DNA of 64,000 nt, taken from NCBI GenBank assembly GCA_963821025.1, contig CAWGCG010000005.1:124001-188000 (forward strand), in the 5' to 3' direction. This stretch comes from WHSW01 sp963821025. GTDB lineage: Bacteria > Actinomycetota > Thermoleophilia > Solirubrobacterales > 70-9. Below the pieces are notes generated by a model, which saw only the letters and a list, made by a program, of their open reading frames with translations, did no database searches and was not told where the DNA came from. The position numbers were made by a program, and so were the translations under genes. This document shows positions 57,488 to 64,000 of this stretch, piece after piece. Numbering within the stretch: the stretch's first letter is position 1; every line of letters begins with the position of its first letter.

Positions 57488-59005
57488 GTGAGCGGGGCCG
57501 ATCTCCCGCGGGCCGGTGCTGCCCGCTTCGAAGTAGCGACGGTCGTGGCCTGGCTTTCGCGCAACGCGCTCATCCTCGTCGTCGCCCTCGGGGCGGCGAT
57601 CCGCTTCGCGACCATCGGCAGTCAGGGCTTCTGGCTCGACGAGCAAGTCACGGTCAGCCTCGTGCAGCTGGCGCCGACGGACCTGCTCAGGTCGGTGGTC
57701 GAGGGCGAGTCGAACCCGCCGCTCTACTACCTGCTGCAGGGCGGCTGGGAGCGGGTCTTCGGCAGCTCCGAGCTCGGGATCCGCTCGCTCACGGCCCTTC
57801 TGGGCACGGCGGCGATCCCGTTCGTCTACGGCGCCGCGAGCGCGTTCCACACCCGCCGGGCGGGCCTGATCGCGGCCGCGCTTGCCGCGACAAGCCCGCT
57901 GCTGATCTGGTACGCGCAGGAGGCCCGCAACTACGAGCAGCTCCTCTTCCTCTCGGCGCTGTCGCTGTTCTGCTTCGCCCGGGCGCTCGACGATCGCGGA
58001 CACCGGTGGCTCTGGGCATGGGCGCTGGCCAGCGCGCTGACCCTGTGCACGCACTACTTCGCCGTCTTCATGATCGTCCCCCAGGCGATCGTGCTGCTCG
58101 CGCGCCGTCCGGGCTCGCGGGTCGACACGGTGTTGCCGATGGGTGCGATCGCGATCGTCGGCCTCGCCCTGCTGCCGCTGGTCGCCTACCAGCGTGGCAG
58201 GGGGGACTGGATCGACGAGTACTCGCTGGTCGCGCGGGCGCTGAACGTGCCCGAGCACTTCGCCGCCGGCTACCAGGTGCCGTGGCGGGCGCTGCCGGTC
58301 GTCGTCGTCGTCGCGATCGCGGTGATCGGCGTCTACGGCGCCCCGCGCGCCGAGCCCAGGGCGCGCCGGGCGCTCGGCGTCTGCGCGACGATCGCGCTGG
58401 GCGGGCTCGCCCTGCTGCTGATCGCCGCCGCGATCGGCAACGACTACATCCTGACCCGCAACCTGATCGGCTTCTGGCTGGTGGTGGCCGTCGCGCTGGC
58501 GGTCGCCCTCGCCTCGCTGAGAGGCAGGTGGCTCGGGACCGGCACCGCGGTGGCGCTCTGCCTGCTCGGCGCCGGGCTCGCAATCTGGAACGCAACCACG
58601 ACCGCGGCCCAGCGCCCGAGCTATTCGCAGGTCGCCGAGGCGCTCGGTCCGACCGCGGGCCCGCGGCTGATCATCTCCCAGAGCAGCTTCAGCTCGCCGC
58701 TGGTCCTCTACCTCGACGGGGCCCGCGTTGCGAGCGACGAAGACCTCCGAACCCGGGAGCTGGTGGTGATCGAGCCGCGCCCGACCGACGACTATGCCGT
58801 CGGCACCTGCCTCTGGCTTCCCACGTGCGGGGGCGAGGACGTCGAGCCGCCGCCGCGCTTCGAGCCGCCTCCGGGCTTCGAGGCCGTACGGACCGCCACC
58901 ACCGAGTCGTTCGCCTACACCGTCTATGAGGCACCCCGGCCCGTGGCGATCGAGCGCCCGGTCGAGTATTTCACCCCCCGGGTCTTCGTCCAGGAACCGG
59001 CGTGA
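57488..59005 (+). CDS. GT39/PMT-2-like membrane glycosyltransferase
   Basis: This 505-aa protein has about ten membrane helices. The first extracytoplasmic loop has the acidic motif GFWLDEQVTVSLVQ (GT-C fold Asp-Glu), then VVEGESNPPLYYLLQGGWER, a hallmark of the GT39 / ArnT-like transferases that take sugars from polyprenyl-phosphate donors. Helices such as GLIAAALAATSPLLIWYAQE follow and the tail is soluble (ESFAYTVYEAPRPVAIERPV). It should transfer the lipid-linked sugar to an outer acceptor. The following gene starts by a four-base overlap (GTGA). Confidence 0.9.
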   Translation: MSGADLPRAGAARFEVATVVAWLSRNALILVVALGAAIRFATIGSQGFWLDEQVTVSLVQLAPTDLLRSVVEGESNPPLYYLLQGGWERVFGSSELGIRSLTALLGTAAIPFVYGAASAFHTRRAGLIAAALAATSPLLIWYAQEARNYEQLLFLSALSLFCFARALDDRGHRWLWAWALASALTLCTHYFAVFMIVPQAIVLLARRPGSRVDTVLPMGAIAIVGLALLPLVAYQRGRGDWIDEYSLVARALNVPEHFAAGYQVPWRALPVVVVVAIAVIGVYGAPRAEPRARRALGVCATIALGGLALLLIAAAIGNDYILTRNLIGFWLVVAVALAVALASLRGRWLGTGTAVALCLLGAGLAIWNATTTAAQRPSYSQVAEALGPTAGPRLIISQSSFSSPLVLYLDGARVASDEDLRTRELVVIEPRPTDDYAVGTCLWLPTCGGEDVEPPPRFEPPPGFEAVRTATTESFAYTVYEAPRPVAIERPVEYFTPRVFVQEPA

Positions 59006-60906
59006 TCGCCCGCGTCGCGTCGTCGACGTGGACCCTCGGCGCGATCGTGTTCGCACTCACCTGGGGCGGCGGGATCGCCGAGCTGATCCCGCCGAACATC
59101 GACAACTCCTTCCACGCCGGGCTGCAGATGGCCGCCGCCAGGGGGCTCTCATTCGGGCCCGACATTCTGGTCACCTACGGGCCGCTCGGGTTCCTGAAAT
59201 CGAACCTGATCTTCGAGCCGTGGCCGGCGCGATTGGCAGGCATCTACGGGATCGCCCTGCACCTCTCGCTCTCGCTCAGCCTGGTGTGGGGCGCGCGGCG
59301 CAACTTCGGCCCCGTCCTCGGCTTCGCGATCGCGCTCGTCGCCGCCGTGCTCGCGCGCGGTGACCTGACGCTGATCGCCGTCCGCGACGACGCCGCAGTC
59401 GTCGTCGTCGCCTTCATCTGGTGCGTCGCCGCGCTCAGCGAAGGCTCCCCGGACTGGACCCGCAGGCTGCTCGTCTGGGGAGGCGGGCCGTTCGCCGCGA
59501 TCGAGCTGCTGGCGAAGGTCAACCCGGGCGTGCTGGTGCTCGCGATCGTCGCGATCGCCGTGCTCGCGATCGAGCGCAACCGGCTGCGCAACCTCGCCAT
59601 CCTCAGCGGCGGGTTCGCCGCCACTGCGCTGGCCCTGTGGCTGATCAGCGGCCAGGCGCTGGGCGACGTCTGGACGTTCGCCGGCGGCACGGTGCAGATC
59701 GTCGCCGGGTACTCGGCGGGAGCGAGCATCGACTACGGCGGGCGCGGCTACGACTACTTCCTCGCGGGCGTGCTGCTCGCCGCGATCGCGGCCGCCGCCT
59801 GGCTCTCGACCCGAGCTCTCGACCCACGGCGCCGGATCGCGACCCTGGCGATCACCGCGATCGTCGCGTTCACCGCGGTCAAGGGGGGCTTCGTCGCCCA
59901 CGACATCTTTCACATGGGGGCCTTCTACGCAACCATGCTGGGCGTCCTGATCGCCTTTCCGCTGCCGCGCCTGGCGCCGGTCCGCTACACGGCCCTCGGC
60001 GCCACCGTCGCTGCGGCCGCAATGGGGTTCACGACCACTCAGGCCGGCGACCCGCGCACCGACAACCCGGGCTACCCGATGGTCAACCCGATCGGCAACC
60101 TGGCTCACGGCGCCGAGACCGTGATCACGCTCGCGTCGGGGCGGCTCGAGGACGAGATCGACGAGCGCCGGGAGCGCGCGATCGCCACCTACGACATCGA
60201 TCCCGGAACCCTCGCCGAGCTCCGCGGGCACAGCGTCCACGTCGATCCCTCGGAGGCCGCCGCCGCCTGGGCCTACGGCCTCGACTGGCGCCCGCTGCCG
60301 GTCTTTCAGCCCTACATCGCCTGGACGCCGGAGCTCGACCGCCGAAACGCGGAGGCGCTCGCGGATCCGGACGGCCCGCAGAGGGTCCTGCGCCAGAATC
60401 TCGACGCGCTCGGTCGCTATCCGGCATACGAGTCTCCGGAGACGATGCTGACAATGCTCTGCAACTTTGAGGCGGTGCGCACGACCGAGAGCTGGCAGGT
60501 GCTGGAGCGTGTCCCAGACCGCTGCGGCGAACCCAGGCTGCTCAGCTCGGGCCCGGCCGCCGTCGCGGTGCCGATCGATGTGCCTCGCGCCGGTCGCGAC
60601 GAGGTCGTCTTCGCCCGAGTCAGCGGACTCGGGATCGCCGGGCTCGAGCGGCTGCGCAGCCTTCTGCTGCGCGCTCCCGCCAGGCAGGTGGCCTTCTCCG
60701 ACGACCCGCGGCTTTGGACCTTTACGGCCGCGAACGCTGAGCAGGGCCTCCTCTTGCGGGCGCCGAAGTCGGTCGACTTCCCCGAGCCGCTGGCGCTGGC
60801 GCCGAACGCCGACCAGGTCAGCTTCCTGATCGGGGGCACGGGTGCCGACAGGACGCTGATCGTCGACTTCTACGCGATGCCGGTCTCGGCTCGTCGGCCG
60901 GAGTAG
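59002..60906 (+). CDS. Large polytopic membrane protein with C-terminal exterior domain
   Basis: This 634-aa protein starts GTG 59002 (VIARVASSTW... frame MIARVASSTWTLGAIVFALT). It has about ten hydrophobic helices to residue about 345, among them LALWLISGQALGDVWTFAGG and PDILVTYGPLGFLKSNLIFE, then about 280 soluble residues (DIDPGTLAELRGHSVHVDPS, LLRAPARQVAFSDDPRLWTF). The helix pattern resembles GT-C membrane transferases but I find no convincing GT-C acidic loop. It is part of the glycan operon by its overlap with the GT39 gene. Function unknown; it may be a glycan polymerase or transferase. Confidence 0.7.
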   Translation: MIARVASSTWTLGAIVFALTWGGGIAELIPPNIDNSFHAGLQMAAARGLSFGPDILVTYGPLGFLKSNLIFEPWPARLAGIYGIALHLSLSLSLVWGARRNFGPVLGFAIALVAAVLARGDLTLIAVRDDAAVVVVAFIWCVAALSEGSPDWTRRLLVWGGGPFAAIELLAKVNPGVLVLAIVAIAVLAIERNRLRNLAILSGGFAATALALWLISGQALGDVWTFAGGTVQIVAGYSAGASIDYGGRGYDYFLAGVLLAAIAAAAWLSTRALDPRRRIATLAITAIVAFTAVKGGFVAHDIFHMGAFYATMLGVLIAFPLPRLAPVRYTALGATVAAAAMGFTTTQAGDPRTDNPGYPMVNPIGNLAHGAETVITLASGRLEDEIDERRERAIATYDIDPGTLAELRGHSVHVDPSEAAAAWAYGLDWRPLPVFQPYIAWTPELDRRNAEALADPDGPQRVLRQNLDALGRYPAYESPETMLTMLCNFEAVRTTESWQVLERVPDRCGEPRLLSSGPAAVAVPIDVPRAGRDEVVFARVSGLGIAGLERLRSLLLRAPARQVAFSDDPRLWTFTAANAEQGLLLRAPKSVDFPEPLALAPNADQVSFLIGGTGADRTLIVDFYAMPVSARRPE

Positions 60907-60960
60907 AAGGGCGATCGCCACCGCGGTGAGATCGCACGGCCGGCGTTACCGTGGCGGGGT

Positions 60961-61929
60961 CTGACAGCCGCCAGCCAACACTCCACCGACCGGGCGACGG
61001 CGTTTTACTGCGTCGCCGACGAGCGCTACTTCCCGGGCGTGGCCGCGCTCGTCAACTCGCTCCGGTTGGTGGGCCATCGCGAGCGCGTGGTGCTGCTCGA
61101 CTGCGGGCTCACCGAGGCCCAGCGCCGGCTGCTCGAACCACAGGTCGAGCTCGTCGACGGGCCCACAGATACACCGCCGTGGCTACTGAAGACGGTGGCG
61201 CCGCTGGAGCGCCCGGCCACGGTGATGGTATTGCTCGACGCCGACCTGGTCGTGACCCGGCCGCTGGCCCCCCTGATCGAGCGCGCCGCGCAGGGGCGGT
61301 TGGTGGCCTTCCGTAACCCGGTCGACCGGTTCGTGCCCGAATGGGGTGACCTCCTGGAGTTGGGCACGGCAAGGCGCCGCGACTACCTGAGCTCGGCGGC
61401 GATCCTGGTCGAACGCGGGCTCGGAGAACGGGTGTTGGGCCTGATGGACGACCGCCAACAGATCGTCGACTTCGAGCTCACGCATTGGCGAGACGAGCTC
61501 GAGGGGTACGCGTTCACCTTCGCCGATCAGGACGTCTTCAACGCGATCCTGGCGACCGTGGTCGAACCCTCGAGCGTGATCGCGCTCGATCAACGCCTTG
61601 CCCCGACACCCCCGTTCAGCGGTCTCGAGGTGGTCGACGAAGCATCGCTTCGCTGCGCCTATGACGACGCCGTCGAGCCCTTCTTGGTCCATCATCACGT
61701 CGTCAAGCCCTGGCTCGAGCCCACCCACCACGGCGTCTACTCGCGACTGCTGCGCCGGCTTCTGATCGGCGAGGGTCTCGCCATCCGCGTCCCCGAGCAC
61801 GAGGTCCCATCACACCTGCGCCGCGGCCTGATCGCGTTCGCGCTGCGGACCGGGGTGAACGTGCGCGAGCGCCTGCGCTGGCACGTGCGCGAACCGCTCG
61901 CGCGAGCCCGCCACGGGGCCGGACGGTGA
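60961..61929 (+). CDS. GT8-like glycosyltransferase, tandem copy 1 (start codon uncertain)
   Basis: This is the first of at least four paralogues. The conserved entry TAFYCVADERYFPGVAALVN is in frame, but the only ATG/GTG/TTG start is GTG 61039, which would cut it off. The frame is open from CTG 60961, used here; a CTG start or an upstream frameshift is possible. The DxD motif is LLDADLVVTRPL, then FADQDVFNAILATVVEPSSV and HHHVVKPWLEPTHHGVYSRL, which match GT8-type transferases (DxD, DQDxLN-like and HxxxxKPW). Its sugar and acceptor are unknown. It ends by an overlap with copy 2. Confidence 0.82.
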   Translation: MTAASQHSTDRATAFYCVADERYFPGVAALVNSLRLVGHRERVVLLDCGLTEAQRRLLEPQVELVDGPTDTPPWLLKTVAPLERPATVMVLLDADLVVTRPLAPLIERAAQGRLVAFRNPVDRFVPEWGDLLELGTARRRDYLSSAAILVERGLGERVLGLMDDRQQIVDFELTHWRDELEGYAFTFADQDVFNAILATVVEPSSVIALDQRLAPTPPFSGLEVVDEASLRCAYDDAVEPFLVHHHVVKPWLEPTHHGVYSRLLRRLLIGEGLAIRVPEHEVPSHLRRGLIAFALRTGVNVRERLRWHVREPLARARHGAGR

Positions 61930-62855
61930 GCGCGAGCTTCTACTGCATCGCCGACGAGCGCTACTTCCTCGGTGCCGTCGGCCTGCTCAACTCCCTGCGG
62001 CTGGTGGGCCACAGCGAGCCGATCGTGGTGCTCGACTGCGGCCTCAGCGACCCCCAGCGCGAACTGCTCGCGCCGCAGGCCGAGCTGATCGACGCTCCCT
62101 CCGGCGCGCCGCCGACGCTGCTGAAGACGATCGCGCCGTCACGCCGGCCGGCGGAGACGATGATCCTGATCGATACCGACATGATCGTCACCCGGCGGCT
62201 CGACGACCTGATCGAAACCGCGGCCGGCGCCGCGGTCGGGTTTCGCAATGACATCGACCGCCATGTGCCGGAGTGGTCGTCGGTCCTGGGACTGGGAGAC
62301 CTACGGCGCCATCCCTATCTCAGCTTCGGCTTTCTGGCGCTCGGCGGCGAGCGCGCCGTCGAGGTGGTCGACTTGCTCGGCGAGCTGCAGGCTCGGATCG
62401 ACTTCGAGCGCACCTACTGGCGGCAGCGGAGGGTCACCGACTACCCGTTGCTCTACGCCGACCAGGACGTCCTGAACGCGATCCTGGCGGCTCGCCTTGA
62501 ACCGACCGAAGTGGTCGCCCTCGACCAACGCCTGGCGCCATTGCCGCCGTTTGCCGGGCTGCGCGTCGCCGACGAGCGATCGCTTCGCTGCGCCTACGCC
62601 GACGGGACCGAGCCGTACATGATCCATCACTGGCTGGCGAAGCCGTGGCTCGAGCCCACCCACCACGGGGTCTACTCTCGCCTGCTGCGGAGGCTGCTGG
62701 TCGGCGAGGACGTGGCGATCCGCGTTCCGCCGCAGATGATCCCGTTGCGATTTCGGCACGGCGTGGCCGCGTTCGCCGATCGGATGCGGATCAACGCCCG
62801 GGAGCGGTTCCGCTACCACGTGCGCGAGCCGCTGGCGCGCAGGGGAGCCCGGTGA
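61926..62855 (+). CDS. GT8-like glycosyltransferase, tandem copy 2
   Basis: This 309-aa protein starts GTG 61926 (coding for MSASFYCIADERYFLGAVGL). The metal motif is LIDTDMIVTRRL (Asp83, Asp85), the nucleotide/substrate motif is YADQDVLNAILAARLEPTEV (about 178-184), and HHWLAKPWLEPTHHGVYSRL is near residue 234. The start overlaps the stop of copy 1 by four bases (GTGA), and its stop overlaps the start of copy 3 the same way. The middle region (FGFLALGGERAVEVVDLLGE) differs from the others more than the ends, suggesting different sugar specificity. Confidence 0.88.
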   Translation: MSASFYCIADERYFLGAVGLLNSLRLVGHSEPIVVLDCGLSDPQRELLAPQAELIDAPSGAPPTLLKTIAPSRRPAETMILIDTDMIVTRRLDDLIETAAGAAVGFRNDIDRHVPEWSSVLGLGDLRRHPYLSFGFLALGGERAVEVVDLLGELQARIDFERTYWRQRRVTDYPLLYADQDVLNAILAARLEPTEVVALDQRLAPLPPFAGLRVADERSLRCAYADGTEPYMIHHWLAKPWLEPTHHGVYSRLLRRLLVGEDVAIRVPPQMIPLRFRHGVAAFADRMRINARERFRYHVREPLARRGAR

Positions 62856-63790
62856 GCGCCGCCTTCTACTGCATCTCGAGTGACGTCTATTTCCTGGCGG
62901 CGGTCGGGATGGTCAACTCCTTGCGCTTGGTCGGCCATACCGAGCCGGTGTTCGTTCTCGACTGCGGCCTCACTCGCGAGCAGCGGCGTCTGCTCGAGCG
63001 GGAGGCGACCGTTGTCGACGGTCCGAACGACGAGCCGCACTTCCTGCTCAAGACCATGGTCGCGGCTCGCCGGCCCGCCGAGGTCATGATCCTGATCGAT
63101 GCCGACATCGTGGTCACCCGATCGCTCGCCCCGCTGATCGAAGAGGCCCGACGCGGCGGGGTGGTTGCCGGGCAGACAGGGCTCGATCGGTTCCGTCCCG
63201 AGTGGGCCGAGCTGCTCGACCTCGGCCCGCTGGCGCGAAAGCCCTACGTCTCCTCGGCGCTCGTGGTCCTCGGCGGCGAGCTCGGCGCCAAGGTAATCGA
63301 GCTGGTGGACGACCGGCTCGACCGGGTCGACTTCGAGCGCACCTACTTTCGCCGCAACGTCACCGGCTACCCGCTCCTGCACGCTGAGGAGGACGTGCTC
63401 AACGCGGTCCTGGCGGCGACCGCCGAGGATGATCAGCTCGTGGCCTTCGACCAGCGCCTCTCGGCGAGCCCGCCGTTCGAGGGTCTCGAGGTTCGCGACG
63501 CGCGTACGCTTCGCTGCGCCTATGCCGACGGGTTGGAGCCCTACGTCGTCCATCACTGGCTCGCCAAGCCCTGGCTCGAACCGACCTACGACGGTGTCTA
63601 CTCCCAGCTGCTCCGAAGGTTGCTGGTCGGCGACGACGTCGCGGTGAGGATCCCCCTGGACTGGGTGCCGCGGCGCTTTCGCGACGGTGTCCGCGGACTC
63701 GCCGAGCGCAAGGCGATCAACCTTCGCGAGCGCCTGCGCTCGCGCTTCGGTGGGGAACCTTCGAGCCCGAGGCGCCGGGCCCGGGCGTGA
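62852..63790 (+). CDS. GT8-like glycosyltransferase, tandem copy 3
   Basis: This 312-aa protein starts GTG 62852 (coding for MSAAFYCISSDVYFLAAVGM). The DxD motif is LIDADIVVTRSL; HAEEDVLNAVLAATAEDDQL is a variant of the DQDxLN motif in which Asp-Gln is Glu-Glu; HHWLAKPWLEPTYDGVYSQL is intact. The entry motif is SSDVYF instead of ADERYF. The change in the second motif may alter the donor or activity. A longer frame open upstream lies in the coding sequence of copy 2 and is not used. Confidence 0.87.
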   Translation: MSAAFYCISSDVYFLAAVGMVNSLRLVGHTEPVFVLDCGLTREQRRLLEREATVVDGPNDEPHFLLKTMVAARRPAEVMILIDADIVVTRSLAPLIEEARRGGVVAGQTGLDRFRPEWAELLDLGPLARKPYVSSALVVLGGELGAKVIELVDDRLDRVDFERTYFRRNVTGYPLLHAEEDVLNAVLAATAEDDQLVAFDQRLSASPPFEGLEVRDARTLRCAYADGLEPYVVHHWLAKPWLEPTYDGVYSQLLRRLLVGDDVAVRIPLDWVPRRFRDGVRGLAERKAINLRERLRSRFGGEPSSPRRRARA

Positions 63791-64000
63791 AGGCCGCGTT
63801 CTACTGCGTCGCCGACGAGCGCTACTTCCTCGGCGCCGTCGGCCTGATCAACTCGCTGCGAATCGTCGGCCATCGGGAGCCCGTATTTCTCCTCGACTGC
63901 GGACTCACGGGCTCGCAGCGGTCGCTGCTGTCGGAACAGGCGCGGATCGTCGACGCGCCGGCGGCCACCCCGCCATGGCTGCTGAAGACCGTCGCCCCGC
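63787..64000 (+). CDS. GT8-like glycosyltransferase, tandem copy 4 (cut by window edge)
   Basis: The start is GTG 63787 (coding for MKAAFYCVADERYFLGAVGL), overlapping the stop of copy 3 by four bases. About 71 codons are visible, ending in ARIVDAPAATPPWLLKTVAP, which aligns throughout with copies 1-3. The DxD and KPW motifs lie outside the window. It shows that the array continues. Confidence 0.85.
   Translation, partial: MKAAFYCVADERYFLGAVGLINSLRIVGHREPVFLLDCGLTGSQRSLLSEQARIVDAPAATPPWLLKTVAP

Noticed and set aside
57146..60921. Two large minus-strand frames opposite the glycan locus
   Set aside because: They oppose the methyltransferase, GT39 and membrane-protein genes, which have clear motifs; the antisense products are Arg/Asp-rich without motifs.

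Overview
The window is high-GC (about 70 %) bacterial DNA with dense coding, many GTG/TTG starts and many 1- or 4-nt gene overlaps. Several features point to a high-GC Gram-positive actinobacterium, most likely class Thermoleophilia (Solirubrobacterales or a relative): a small secreted protein with the HTTVVAYLALFVALGGTA leader, a sigma factor fused to a zinc-finger/membrane/secreted tail, secreted Ig-like proteins, and short rdgB-rph and nadB/HDAC neighbourhoods. This placement is inference from sequence style and protein families; no rRNA or other phylogenetic marker is present. I see no IS element, prophage or CRISPR array.

Layout. 1-5.6 kb (minus strand): an alpha-glucoside use operon (GH13 glucosidase, binding protein, two permeases, ATPase cut by the window edge). 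5.6-9.3 kb: MBL hydrolase and nicotinate phosphoribosyltransferase facing a PfkB sugar kinase. Both of the last two carry single-base frameshifts, and their stop codons share one hairpin. A SHOCT membrane protein and tRNA-Gly(CCC) follow. 9.3-12 kb: a membrane diguanylate cyclase divergent from a TlpA/CcmG-like and CcmH pair. 12-20.6 kb: envelope and secretion genes, namely secreted proteins, the fused sigma factor, a GT87 mannosyltransferase-like cassette flanked by direct repeats, a beta-propeller protein, a TMEM175-type channel and a secreted protein of unknown role.

20.7-24.1 kb: a translationally coupled operon of a Roadblock-like protein, a 69-aa basic protein, TldD and PmbA. 24.3-26.5 kb: rph-rdgB-CDF transporter. 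26.6-43.2 kb is mixed housekeeping and accessory: a serine hydrolase, a Flp-type pilin, hydrolases, a TetR-DUF2867 unit with a palindrome over its start codon, AraC and VOC, two DHFR-like genes (one a remnant), M20 peptidase, nucleoside phosphorylase, sulfotransferase, STAS protein, a cNMP/CBS/DUF294 regulator coupled to a DnaQ-like exonuclease, a histone-deacetylase-family enzyme divergent from nadB, and a small Cys/His-motif protein with a long leader. 43.3-52.8 kb: hyuAB, DUF1802, DUF1152, a coiled-coil methyltransferase, a protein resembling a gluzincin peptidase without HExxH, zinc-ribbon/DUF2007 and JAMM proteins, and an unknown gene coupled to an AlkD-type repair protein.

52.8-64 kb (plus strand, continuing past the edge) is a surface-glycan locus: two nucleotide-sugar epimerases, an FkbM methyltransferase, a GT2 transferase, a zinc-ribbon methyltransferase, a GT39 membrane transferase, a large membrane protein, and at least four tandem GT8-like glycosyltransferase paralogues joined by 4-nt GTGA overlaps. 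That expanded array, the fused sigma factor region and the Roadblock-TldD-PmbA operon are the most interesting parts.
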